From Stomorhina lunata (Eukaryota > Arthropoda > Insecta > Diptera > Rhiniidae), in the NCBI GenBank assembly GCA_933228675.1, contig OW121742.1, forward strand, positions 128,565,983 through 128,629,982: a stretch of 64,000 bases of DNA, written 5' to 3'. The notes below the pieces were generated by a model. That model was not told where the DNA came from. It saw only the letters and a list, made by a program, of their open reading frames with translations, and ran no database searches. The translations under genes and the position numbers were made by a program. Below are positions 48,278 through 60,320 of the stretch, piece by piece; position 1 is the stretch's first letter; every line of letters starts with the position of its first letter.

Positions 48278-50338
48278 TATACCCACCATCAAAGAGAATA
48301 GGGGGTATATTGAGATTGTCATTCCGTTTGTAAATTCTTTAATATTGGCTCAAAAAAAAAATATATTCTGAATCCCTATAAAATTTCGTCTGCCTGTCTG
48401 TCTGTCTGTCAATCCATCTATTTGTCCGTCTGTCTGTCCGTCTATCTGTCTGTTGAGAGCACCATATCGCCTGACCGAAAGGAGATAGGTCACTGAAATT
48501 TGGCAAAGATATTCATTTCTTGGAAAATTTTAGTATTGAAATTGGATAAAATTGGTTCACATTTGATAATAGCTCCCATATAACCTAGTCTAGGATAATC
48601 GCTTTATAACAGATATAATCATACAATTTGGTATATAGAAGTTTTTCAGTTCAGTTTTTTTAGTATATAGAAGTTTTTCATAAGATTTTCATAAGCAGCA
48701 TATAAAATTTTATCGAAATAGCTCCCATAAAAAACACCTACGGAAACAGCCCAAATTTCACCTTAAATATACCTAAATGCCCATAAATGATAAAATGTAC
48801 TAGCAATGGCCTCCACATTTAGCACAAGGAAGTCCTAGCCTGTGTACCAAATTTTGTTACATTTGATCATAGCTCCCATATAAAAAACTTACTGAAACAG
48901 AAAGATACAAAAAGATATGGGGGTTTATGTCCGTCTGTCCGTCAGATAAAAGCGCGTTAGCGCCTTAACCCAAAGAGCTAGAGATATAAAATTTTACAAA
49001 AGTATTTTCGATATCTTGAAAAAGTTGTGTATTGAAAATGGGAGAAATCGGTTCACACTTAGTTACAGCTCCCATATAAACCCGCCCCGGGAATCACATT
49101 AAAGGTGATCAAATGAATACAAATGTAAAAGCTATGACAACTAAATTGAGAACAGTGAAGTTTTATGCAACTATTGGTATATATTTAGTACATACAATTT
49201 TATAGGAATCGGTCCAAATTTGACCATAGCTTTCATATAAAAACTCCCAGAAACCACTAAAATGCCATAAACGCCAGTTAAACGCTATTCAATTATAAAC
49301 TATGACAGCTATTGCCCCTTAATGCCAGCTAGTGTGCAAAATTTTGTCACAATCAGTCACCATTTGACCATATCTCCCACATTAAAACTCACGTGTCCGC
49401 CTTTTCATCAAATGAAAGCAGGATAGCACATTAAAAAAGAGCCAGAGGAACAAAATTTTACAAAGTATTTTCGATATCTTGAAAACTTTGTGTGCTAGAA
49501 ATGGGCGAAATCGGTTCAAATTTAATTAGAGCTCCCATGTAAACCTGCCCCGGGAATACATTAATGCTGGTAAATTGAATACAATTGTAATAGCTATGAC
49601 GAGTTAATTTAGAACAGAGAAGTTTTATGCAACTATTGGTCATTATATCAAATTTTATAGGATTCGGTCCATAGTTGATCATAGCTTTTATATTAAGACC
49701 ACTCCCGGAATATACTAAAAAGCCACAAACGCCAGTTAAAAGCTAATAAATGCTAAACTCTGACAGCTATGGTTATTCAATTTTCCGTTAATAAGCTTCA
49801 TATAAATTCCAGCCAGTATGTACAATTTTGAGACAATCGGTCAAGATTTGGCTATAGTTCTTATTTATATAACATCAACTTTTTATATCTACAATCAAAA
49901 AGATTTGGAGGTGCATTCAATATATTAATATATATACTAAATTAGATAGCTATCAATTAGTGTTCAGCCCAGACCTTATATACGATGAATACACTAGGAA
50001 CTCCTAAGAAAATATATGGACCTGCCGTATTCCTATCAAAATGATTATCCTAACTACATATTAAGCCCAAGAAAAAGTATGTAACAACTTATTAATATAA
50101 AACTACACCTGGTTATGAGACCGAATTTTGTTCAAAGTAAATACTAAGGAAACCAATTATATACTTTAAAATGTTGAACTATAAAGCTACTGCAACCAAA
50201 TGTAGTCCAAAAATTTTACAACAATACCAATTACCTTAACATTTTTTTTTTTAATTTGGTCCACATTTTGAATTAGCTGCACCCTCGTAGATATATGAGA
50301 TATGTTTCTAAATTTAACACAACTTGATGGTGGGTATA
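48278..50338 (+). repeat. Dispersed repeat family C, copy C3, apparently full length (2.06 kb)
   Basis: Bounded by a perfect 15-bp inverted terminal repeat: 'tatacccaccatcaa' at 48278-48292 and its complement 'ttgatggtgggtata' at 50324-50338. Internally, phrases ending in 'agctcccatataa' recur about every 150-170 bp. A larger block repeats at about 463 bp, for example 'tattttcgatatcttgaaaa' at 49003 and 49466. A 'ctgtctgtctgtctgtc' patch at 48390-48450 corresponds to the microsatellite in C1. No open frame codes for a transposase, so the element is non-autonomous. Confidence 0.88.
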
Positions 50339-52371
50339 TAAGATACTTATATTGTTAACAAAAACTATAAATTTAATATCTTTTCTTTGCAAATGTCCTT
50401 TGAAACCCTTTAAAACTTCACTTGAATTTCCTCTGCTTGAATTATTACTTCTCATGCATTTTTTTGTTTATATTTATTTGGCAAATATTATCTTTCTCTT
50501 CTTCTTGTTTAATTATCTTTAACAAATTTATTTCATATTTTTCAAAAAGTTTTTCACTTTTATCTTTTTAATTTGTTTTTCGAAAGTACTTTTTGTTATT
50601 GTTGTTGTTTTCAGTGTTGCTGCTGTGTTTGTTTTTTTTTTTCGTTTGCTGCTCTGTTCTTATCAACAGCCATAACTTTGTTAGTAGTTTTTATCGAATT
50701 TTGAAGAAAAGTTTATATAGAGAATGTTGTTACCAAACTTAATATTGTCTAATAATTTTAACACTTTGATAGACAGCAAAGGAAAAAGACCACCAGTGGT
50801 TACTTCAAACAGCAATACAATCACAGTTAGAGTTCAGAGTTCAGAAAGATAAAAAACAATATATATTTTTTGATGATTTTCCCTAGTGAAGTGAAGGAAA
50901 AAGTATGTAAGTATTTGGTTAAAATATACGATAGCATATTCCAAATACAATCTAAGAAAAAGAAAAACTTTCTATTTCCCCTACAAACAAAATCAACAAA
51001 ATTGGTTTGATGTGGTTGTTTTTATTTTCTTACTGGTCAGGATATTTGCACTAGAGAGTCCTTTTTAAAAAGAGTTGGAGTTAGCAAAGAGAAAACTTTT
51101 CTTATTGTTAATATTTTTTTTAGTTGTTTCTTTTTTTTGGTATTACGAGTATATTGTTGCTGCTGCAACTTAGTTCATTTAATTAAAAGTAGTTTGTTAT
51201 GTTTACTAATAACATAATAACTTGGCATTAAACTTCTTTAAGTGACTCGTTAAATATCAAACACAAACAATGGAAGCACATGCTTCGAATTGTTGCTGCT
51301 ACGATGGCTTCGTTTTTCTTCTTGCCTCTGTCATATCCAAGCATGCAATTGCTATATATTGTTAGTAGATGATGATTTCGCTGCTGCTATTTGATATTAC
51401 TGTCACTGGGAAACATTGTGTTTCTGGTTTATATTCCTATAAACATATATAAAAGAACGATTTTTAGATTCTTCCTACTTACATTCATATATCGTCGTTT
51501 ATACTGCAAAATGACTTATTTGTTTTTAAAAATCACAAAAATGTTTGCATGAAACCCTTAAGTTGAAATTTAATATTAAAGGCTGTACCAACACCACATT
51601 AAGACCTTTACATAGAACATTTTACAGATCATCCAACGATATTTAAAAATTCTGTATTAAAATATATGAGTGTACTATATTTTTACTTATGTATAACTTG
51701 TCTCTTGTTGAAGATGTGACTACTGTTCTGTATGTACTTAACAATAGTAACCATCAAAATGAGTATGTCATTGTCAACAATGATATCAAAAAGTGTCAGC
51801 AACAACAATAAGTTCAGGCATATTTAGTTTACAATGTTGCTGACTTTAAAAAATCTTCTTACAAGGAATCGCATCGTTTTTAATACATACATATATATAT
51901 ACCTATATATATATTTAGATCTAGGCAAAAACAACACATTTACAAATTTTTTTATTCTATGAATTTTTTCTAGTATATAAATATATAAATTAAGGTGTGT
52001 CATTTCCTTATTTCTCGGTGTAATCCACTATAATTATAATAAAGTCTTATAATAGCTAAACATAACTTTAATCTGTTAGAAAATTTTGATCCTCGATCAC
52101 GGTAAAAAAAACTATTTCGGTTTTTGAATTTTGGAAAATTTTTGGTGCATATTTTTACTGGTCTGCATTGTGTTTGAAAAGTGAGTCACCCTAATGTACA
52201 GTAAACACATTCAAGTAGCGGCAATGTTAAGAATGAGCAAAATTAAAAGAAAAAAATCATGACTGCTTTCCAACTTTATTAAGTTTGAAATACAACAATT
52301 TCCGACTTGCATTATTCTACGATGGTAGATTGATAATTCGTAAGGCAAATGATAATTAAAGGTAATTAAAA
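50339..52371. other. AT-rich sequence, no gene seen
   Basis: Contains poly-T runs, TA runs at 51885-51920 and GTTGCTGCTG-type words. No supported frame. Confidence 0.6.
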
Positions 52372-53142
52372 CAAGTAAGAAAAGCTATAGGCGGTCAAGC
52401 CCGACAATATGATACCCTTCAATACTAAAGTTGTATATGGACCAAAATTTAACAAGTTTTCCTTAAGTCTTAGAGACATACATACATATACTATGTGCTG
52501 TTTTTTCAAAACTTCGAGATTTAAGTAGATTAATGTCATTTCCAGCTAAGGGCCTGATATGGGAGCTAGGATCAATTGTGGATCGACTGTTACCAAACTT
52601 CGGTTGTTTTTTTATATTTACAAAATATTTTGCTGCGCAAAGTTTTAGTAATAAAATGCATTTTTCTTCAGATTTATAAGCGTTTTTGTGAATTTGTCTA
52701 GTATGGGAGGTATGATGAAATATGGGTCGATTCCTACAAAATTAGGTTCACTGATTAAGTTTACCATAAGCAATATTTATACTGAACATTATTAAAATAC
52801 AACTAAATTTGTGGCTGTAAAAGGTCAAAAACTCTATTTCGGGAAGGGAGGTACCCGAGATAGTAATCCTATTTTGCCCAAAAAGCATATGGATCTTTCT
52901 TGTACTAAAACGTAAGTATGTGCCAAATTTCATCAAATTATCTATGAAGTTACGACCTGTAGTTTGATTACAAGCTTACATGCATATCCGGCCAGCCGGA
53001 CATCGTAAAAACAACTTAGGTAGTTATTCTGAGTCGATTGTATACTAAGAGGTTGGTCTCAGACCAATATTTCTATGCGTTACAAACATCAGCACATACC
53101 CAATATAGTATATATATCCATCTATTTTGGTGAATGGTATAA
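52372..53142 (+). repeat. Dispersed repeat family B, copy B3 (near full length)
   Basis: Plus orientation. Left end 'aacaagtaagaaaagctata' with 'ggtcaagcccgac', the B-specific 'catttccagctaagggcctg' and 'aaatttgtggctgtaaaagg', then 'ggccagccggacatcg' and the right end 'ttctatgcgttacaaacatc'. A 'ttttggtgaatggtat' terminus remains. It runs directly into the minisatellite that follows. Confidence 0.88.
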
Positions 53143-53145
53143 TTA

Positions 53146-53569
53146 AATTTGGGATGAATAAAATTTGGGATTAGTCAGCAGGTTTAGGATGACTCCTCAG
53201 TTTTAGGATGAGTCTGCAGTTTAAGATGATTCAGCTATTTTAGATGATTCAGCTGTTTTAGGTTAAGTCAGCAGTTTATAATGACTTAACAGTTCAGATG
53301 ACTCAGCGGTTTATAATGATAAAACAGTCTAAGGATGACTCACTTTTAGTACGACTCAGTTTAAGGACGACTCAGCAATTTGAGGGTGAGTCAGCAGTTT
53401 AAGATGTCTCAGCAATTTAAGGATTACTCAGCAGTTTTAGAACGACTCAGTAGTTTTGGAATGAGTAGGAAGTTTAAGGATAACTCTGTAATTTTAGGAT
53501 GACTTAGAATTTGTATTATGACTCAGTAGTTTTAGGATGACTTAGCAGTTTTACAATGACTCAGCAGTT
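53146..53569 (+). repeat. Minisatellite of about 21-bp units rich in TGACTCAGCAG
   Basis: About 20 diverged copies of 'gatgactcagcagttttag'. TGACTCA is exact at 53299, 53336, 53519 and 53557, and TGAGTCA at 53387, with several one-off variants. The array starts just after B3 and ends in AT-rich sequence. Confidence 0.92.
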
Positions 53570-54976
53570 TACATTTTATAATAACACAGAAAATCTGTTT
53601 TGAATTATCTAGAACAAAACAAGATAGCCGAAAACGGATTGCAGATTTTAAAAATTTAGGGTCGAAAACCTAAAGTGGCATCATTAACTCAAAATGTGTA
53701 AAATGGCGGATAGATCACATAAACTCCCGCACGACGATATGTATTTAATCCCGATTTTAATATGCTTGTATCTTAAACGTAAAAATTAATATTTTGAAGA
53801 TAAATATTCCAATAATTCTTGATGTCGAGAGTTGAATACGTATTTTTCTAGCCCTCGTATAAATACCCTCATTCTTACATCTTTCAATGAGTAAAGTATG
53901 TTTGTATGTAGCATTTAGTATACAAATGGCACATACTCAAGTGCTCTTTAATGCCTCAAGGCCTTGGAAAAAGCCTTTTGGTAGTTGAAAAGTTGAATTT
54001 AAACTTAAAAGCAAATACTTACTCTACATACGACGCATACAACTAAACTCTATTATTACCAAAGAGTCTATAAACATCCTTTCTTCTAGTCCTTTAGGGG
54101 GTTGGTTGGTCGCACGAAGCACATGTCTAAGCTACTCGACCACCACCATCAGTAGCATCAAAATCTTAAACTCAATATATACAAACTGCAGAAAAAAATT
54201 AAATAAAAAGTGAACTTGGAGTTAAAGTTATTATTACTATTGTTATGCTGAATAATAAAATAGCTCAGTTTATAGCAAAAAAGACTTAAGCAAAGAAGAA
54301 AAAACCCTTGAAAGTTCAAATTAATTTAATTAAATTATTTAATATCATTATTACCAGACTCTGAATCTCGAGGGTATATTATTTCAAATTGTAAATATGC
54401 TTCATTTGTTGGCTAATAAATATTAAATTTATACATACTCACTCGTACATTTCCATAATAAAGAGTATATGCGTATCTCTAGCAAATATTAAATAAATTT
54501 ATTCTGAAAAACCAACCAACCACCCCCTGTTTTATTAAACATTGAATATTTTGTTGGAGAAAAATCATCACAAAATAATAAATAAAAAAAAAATAAAATA
54601 CTACAATATTTGCATTTTCATAATTTAAATGTATTGAATGGATGAAAGAAAGAACGTATGAAAACACCGAGTGCTCCTGCTGCATTTTAATACAAACAAC
54701 AACAAATACAATAAATATCACCACTACATTTGCAATAACAATGCAAATACAAAGAAAAACAATAACAGCAGTAGAGGAATAATTTAAATTAAAAGAAATA
54801 TCATGTCACAATTCCTAAAGTTTTTTTTTACTTTTTTTGCACAGACTTTTTTTACTGGGTCTGCAGCATTGTCTGCACCAGAATACTCCACTCTTTGCCC
54901 TATTGCTTCAATAAAATATTTAGGAAAGAGCGTGTCTGGAAAATAGCAAACGCTAAATAGAATTTATATTAAAACC
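53570..54976. other. AT-rich sequence, no gene seen
   Basis: No recognised repeat and no supported frame. 54.1 kb has a short CCACCACCATC-type stretch. Confidence 0.55.
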
Positions 54977-55450
54977 TTAACACCTACAACACCCACTTGA
55001 AACATCCTTTTTATCCTTTATAGTGAGGACTTTGCTGCTGTGTTCATTCGCATGAAAATAACAACAAAATGTAGTGCAAAAACCAAGAAAAGATACTAAT
55101 AAAATGCAATAAACACACCCATCTAAACAATAAAATCTATTGCCTGCAATTTTTACACACGTTGCCACCAACATTTCTACTAGCAGCAACATCAGAGTTA
55201 GCATAATATTGCAAACATTTCTTTCGTACAGTGTAAGCTTGTCTGTGCATGTGGAGAAAATGTTGGAAAATGAAACAAGAAAATGCCACAAAAACGTCGG
55301 CAATTGCAAATAACAACAGCTGTCGTTGTAGCTGCTTTTAGTTATAGCAGTAGTTTTATTGTTGCTGTTGCTGCCTGGTTGACTGGCGGTATTGGGTGTT
55401 ACTAATGTTGGCAGTATGTGAACCATTGACATTGTTATGAATGTTCTCAT
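54977..55450 (-). CDS. Longest non-repeat open frame, unrecognised (about 157 codons)
   Basis: The minus-strand frame runs from an ATG at 55450 to a TAA. The N-terminal third is polar (TPNTASQPGSNSNNKTTA); the rest has hydrophobic, Cys-rich stretches (IMLTLMLLLVEMLVA and YCILLVSFLGFCTTFCCYF) that could be membrane segments. I recognise no domain. The DNA is GC-richer than its surroundings, which lengthens chance frames, and the plus strand shows GTTGCTGTTGCTG-type repeats typical of fly non-coding DNA. No start context or intron signal supports it. Most likely chance, but it is the only non-repetitive frame of this length in the window. Confidence 0.15.
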   Translation of the reverse strand: MRTFITMSMVHILPTLVTPNTASQPGSNSNNKTTAITKSSYNDSCCYLQLPTFLWHFLVSFSNIFSTCTDKLTLYERNVCNIMLTLMLLLVEMLVATCVKIAGNRFYCLDGCVYCILLVSFLGFCTTFCCYFHANEHSSKVLTIKDKKDVSSGCCRC

Positions 55451-55699
55451 CAAAGCTTTAGATGTGTTGCTGATGATACTACGACGACTGCTACCAATGC
55501 TCCTCCATTTGAGCTAAATATTGTTTTCTGCTATAATTTATTTAAAATAATGAGACCAGATTTTTGGATAAGACTTAGTGAATGGGAAACTAAAATATAG
55601 TATAATGTCGTATAGGTTTCGTTAATAAGGATTATTTAAATGAAATTTTAATTAACTCATTAAGTGAAAATGACGAGTGTTGCCCGCAAACATCTTCTG

Positions 55700-56290
55700 T
55701 TTCCTATATTTTTATCGAAAAATTTTCTATAGAAAAATGTTGTTGTCGAAATAATTTTTATAGAAAAATTTGTTAACAAAATATTGTCTAAAAACAAATT
55801 TTGTTCTCAAAAAATTTTTAATAGACATATTTTTTTATCGAAAAATTTTTGATAGAAAAATTTTTTAATCAAAAATTTTTCTATACAGAAATTTTGTTAT
55901 CGAAAATTTTCTATGAAGAAATTTTGTTATCGAAAAATTTTCCACAGAAAATTTTTCGATAGAAAAAAAAATTTCTATAGAAAAATTTTGATGTCCAAAA
56001 ATTTTTTATAGAAAAATTTTGGTATCGAAAATTTTTTTATAGAAAAATTTTTTTATAGAAAAATTTTGTTATCGAAAAGTTTTTTATAAAAAATTTTGCA
56101 ATTAAAAAATTTTTATAGAAAAATTTTGCTATCGAAAAATTTTTTTCGAAAAATTTGCTATAAAAAATTTTGTTATCGAAAAATTTTCTGTACAAAAATT
56201 TTGTTATCGAAAAATTTTCTGTACAAAAATTTTGTTATCAAAAATTTTTTATAGAAAAATTTTCTATAGAAACATTTTGTAATCAAAAGT
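55700..56290 (-). repeat. Tandem array 3 of the palindromic unit of about 30 bp, inverted
   Basis: Units read 'ttttgttatcgaaaaatttt' plus 'ctatagaaaaa'. The TTATC element is the complement of the GATAA in arrays 1, 2 and 4, so this array is in the opposite orientation. It lies upstream of the core. Confidence 0.88.
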
Positions 56291-56500
56291 TTCAAAGAAT
56301 AAGGATTTTCTTTGTTATTTATATCTTGTCTCACAAAAATATTGTTAGATTACATTTATGTCAAACTATGGCTATAAACAGGCGTTGGCAGTCCATACCA
56401 CCAGAAGCCGAAAACTTTTTTTTAATTTTCGTAAATATCAGGACTAGTAAAAATGAGTACTAAAAGCATTCAATTGAAATTTGGATGTTAGCAAAGTCGA
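56291..56500 (+). repeat. Family E core between two inverted arrays
   Basis: 'gtccataccaccagaagccg', then 'taattttcgtaaatatcagg' and 'ttgaaatttggatgttagca'. Here the core is the loop between arrays 3 and 4. The first 90 bp are specific to this copy or to the part of the core that the other copies lack. Confidence 0.8.
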
Positions 56501-57075
56501 TAAAAATATTTTTCTGTGAAAATTAAAAAAAAAAAAAATCAAACAATTTTCTCAATCAAAATCTTTCTATAGAAAAATTTTCGATAAAAAAATTTTCTAT
56601 TGAAAAATTTTTTCAAAAAAAAATTTTTGATAAAACATTTTCTATAGAAAAATTTTTGATAAAAAAATTAAAAAAAAAATTCTATACAAAAATTCTCTTT
56701 ACAAAAATTTTTGATAAAAAAATTTTCTATATAAAAATGTTTGATAAAAAAACTTTTCTATAGATAAATTTTTGACAAAAAATTTTATATAGAAAAATTT
56801 TTAAGATCAATTTTTGATAAAAAAAAATTATTATTGAAAAATTTTTTTTAAAAAATTTCTATACAAAATTTTTTTTCATAAAAAAAATGTTCTATTCAAA
56901 AATTTATGATAAAAAAATTTCTGTAAAAAAATTGTTGATACAAAAATTTTCAATATTAAAATTTTTAATAATAAAAATTGAGTAAAAAAATTTTTGATAA
57001 AAAAATTTTCTATAGTAAAATTTTTGATAAAAAAAAAATTGAGTAGAAAACTTTTTATTTTTAAAACATCAGAAC
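56501..57075 (+). repeat. Tandem array 4 of the palindromic unit of about 30 bp
   Basis: Units 'tttttgataaaaaaatttt' plus 'ctatagaaaaa', the same orientation as arrays 1 and 2. More diverged than array 2, with long A runs. Confidence 0.9.
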
Positions 57076-59571
57076 TACACATTGAAAAAACTAAATATTT
57101 TTATTAAAAGTATAAAAAATGGCAACTCTGCTGACAATTTTTTTGTTCTCTTCCCTTTGTGCCAACCTTTGGTAATAAACAAATTTGGTAGTGGAAAGTT
57201 TCCACTGGAAACTCTATTTGAGATAATATTTCATTGATCTCTCGAATTCTATATTTTGTTGTTATGAATAGGATTTTGATATTATTTACTTTTGTGCAAA
57301 ATTTTGCTGAAAGGAAGTTAGCAGGTTTGCATATAAATCTGATGTTAAATTTTTTTATCTTTAGAAATATTTATGAATATTAATTTTTCCCTTATCGCAA
57401 TATTAGTACCATATAATATTTAATATTATCAAAATCTAATCCAAGGGAAACCAGTAATCCGATAACTGCTGTCACGAGTATAGGTTACTTTATTTAAAAA
57501 TTTATAGGGGCTTATAAATAGGATATAAGTGTTGGATCAATGTTACTTAATTTTAATATCAACGAACTAAATAAACAAATAGTAATATTAGAACATATCT
57601 ACTACTAATAATAATATTAACAGTTTATTGAAAGGATTGTGTTTGCCTAATAGTAAATATAATCCATGTCTCTACTTATAGGTATTATACTTCCAAATTA
57701 TTACATTGCCTCGGTTGGTCACATTATTATAATTCTGTATACTAAAGTTTTGTTGCTTTTTAAGACAATAAACTACAAATATCATCGTGGAAAGTCATAA
57801 TGTCAGTAAAATGTGGTGGCATTCAAAGCAGCATTGCAGGCTTCCAGCCACATTACAGAATACAATAAACCGTTATGAGGAAATAAGCTTTTACACATCT
57901 TTATATGGTGTGTTATAACTATTTTTATGTTTGTATGTATAAGACTTTCGAGAAACCCATGACCCTACATATGAAAATTTCTACATATACAATAATAGGA
58001 AAAAAAAGGGATAAGTAATAAATGAGATTTAATAAAAAATTTAAAGAAATATTAGGGGATTTGTTTTATATAGGGATATTGTAACAGTTGGGCTGTAAAG
58101 TTCGCATATAAAAATATATATCTTTTTTTGATAAAATATGATTTTAATAAAAGAAACAACGATTTTAACGATTATTCGCACTTTTGATACAAGTTTTATA
58201 GCAAGATTTCTCTGTAGCCTAGAAATAAGCCTCAGTTTCATAAATTAACTTTTCATCTAAGCTCTGAAAGAAGTTACTGAAATTAATAATAAACTATTTT
58301 TTAATGTTTTTTAATAAAACTATTTGGTATTCGAAATCAAGGCAAATTTGTTAAATAACAGTAAGTTTTTGTTTTCCATTACCTTTTAATTAGTCTATTG
58401 CTATTATTAAGAAAGTTTTAATTAAACATATAAATAATTGAGAGATATTTGGCGTTAAATTTGGCTGCTCTTAATTTTGGAAACGTTGGTGGTGTCTCAG
58501 TTCATTTAATAGTATTTGTCTATATACTTATATCCTTTCTGGGTATCTCCTATAAACAAGTAGCAAGGATATGTATTTTAGTTTTATTACAATTTAAGAG
58601 TTACAGCCAAGCTTTATATGTAAAAAGGATAGAAATATATACATACTTACATACAGACTTTTATATATATATAAATATTAAAGACAACTTCTTATGATAT
58701 GAAAATGAAAACGTTGGAGTAATGTTAAACAAAGGCTATTAGCAATAAACAGCAGACGTAATGTCTGGAAAATCCCTTATGCCACTAGTAGTATCTGGTG
58801 AAGTTGCGTCTACTGTGACTTTTCCTCCTGCTGGTTGGCAGGAGTGAATGAATGAACGAATGAATGACTGAGTGGCGTTGGTGTTGTAAAATTGCGTTAA
58901 GAGCACGACATTTATAAACACTCCGTTTGTCTGTTAATATATTGTATGAATATGTATGAAGTTAATAATAAATATAACTAACGAAATTTTCCAAATAAAG
59001 GGAGTTGTAATAAACACTGACAGAAATGTTTGTAATGTTTGTTGTTGGTTGTTAATAGTGGATATGTATCGCTGGAACTCTTCGCTGCGCTAGTCCTGTG
59101 TCTGTCTGTCCGTCCGTCTATTTACATGTTTGCTCTGAGGACTATAGAGTATAAAGTAATTAGTTTATAAATTAAGAGTTATCTTAAAAATGTAAAGTAA
59201 AATCTAAAGAAAAATGTTGTTTTATAAATTTTAGATACTGTTGTTGAAACATTATTTCAGCATTGTTTTGGGAATCGGGCATTTGCATGAGAGAGCTATA
59301 AACGCAACACATAGATGTTGCCGTAAGGACAGACAATATTTACAAAATATTAGGTTATTTAAAAAGAAGAACTATGTAGTAATAATTATTAAGACAATAT
59401 TTTCCTAGACATTACTTTAAATTATTGTTAAAATTTGGTTCTTAATAATTGCTAGAAAAAGTGAGTAAAATATTAAGAAGACTTACTTAAATTTTGTGCT
59501 AAAGTTAATAACTTTTGATCTTATTTCAGATAAAAACAAATAACACTTTTTCAGAAACTAAAATCTTTTAC
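57076..59571. other. AT-rich sequence, no gene seen
   Basis: Short frames only. A GAATGAATGAAC-type run lies at 58847-58870 and a TCTGTCTGTCCGTCCGTC patch at about 59100, the latter possibly a trace of an A/C-type repeat. Confidence 0.55.
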
Positions 59572-59727
59572 AAAAGCAAGCTATAGTCGGTCAAGCCCGA
59601 TCAAGCGATACCCTTGACCATTAGGGTAAATGGTGTTCTTTTTCGTATATAAAGACAAGTATTTGCTAAATTGTATGATGACATATACATACATTTTCTC
59701 AAGACTTATCTATTTAAGCTATTTCAT
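59572..59727 (+). repeat. Dispersed repeat family A, copy A11 (left-end fragment)
   Basis: 'agctatagtcggtcaagccc', 'gatacccttgaccattaggg' and 'tataaagacaagtatttgct', ending at 'tatttaagctatttc', where it passes into the segment containing the long inverted repeat. Confidence 0.85.
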
Positions 59728-59790
59728 ACCAAAAATTTGGTATTTTGAAATTATCAAAAAATTACAAAATTGTCGAGATGCAAATATTAT

Positions 59791-60046
59791 TCAAAAAGAA
59801 AGATTATTTGCATTTGATCTAGATCTGTTACTAACAGACAATTTATTGATAAAAGTCAAAAAATTTATGTGCAATAACCAATTCTTCGACTCGTTTCGAT
59901 GGTTGAAGAGATGGCCTAACTAACCATAGAAACGCTTCGAGGAATTGGTTATCCCACAAACATTTTTTGGCTTTTATCAATAAATTGTCTGTTACATTTA
60001 TTTATTAATAAGATCGAGATCAAATGCAAATAATCTTTCTTTTTGA
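59791..60046. repeat. Long inverted repeat, arms of 114 and 125 bp, 17-nt loop
   Basis: The left arm 59791-59904 pairs with the right arm 59922-60046. The outermost 30 bp ('caaaaagaaagattatttgc' and on) are perfectly complementary, and so is a central block ('aacagacaatttattgataa'). The right arm has about 10 extra bp plus scattered mismatches. The loop is 59905-59921. Transcribed RNA from either strand would fold into a long hairpin. An open frame over the left arm is incidental. Confidence 0.95.
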
Positions 60047-60074
60047 ACTTTTTTGTTTGCAATTTTTATAGAAA

Positions 60075-60320
60075 AAACTTTAAACTCGATTTTCTCGTTA
60101 ATTATGATAGATAGAGCCAAAATAATGAAAACTTTTAATCACTCAATTTTCATACCAAAATTAATTTAAAAGTGTTTTTTTTTTTTAACTTTAAACTCGA
60201 TTTTCTCATTAACTATGATAGATGGAGCCAAAATAACGACATCCTGGGATTCTTCATACCAAAAATTGATTTTTTTAATTTTTACACCAAAAACTCTTAA
60301 CTTGATTTTCTCGTTAAATT
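60075..60320 (+). repeat. Tandem repeat of about 105 bp, 2.3 copies
   Basis: 'aactttaaactcgattttct' followed by 'atgatagatagagccaaaat' starts at 60079 and again at 60187, with a degenerate third start at 60289. 'cataccaaaaatt' words in the units also occur at 59727, left of the inverted repeat, so inverted repeat and tandem units may be one element. Confidence 0.8.

Noticed and set aside
58739..58921. Minus-strand frame ending 'TSGIRDFPDITSAVYC' with a possible acceptor (tcctgccaaccag)
   Set aside because: Only about 35 codons follow the possible splice site, and the upstream part is a GAATGAATGAAC run. Too little to support an exon.
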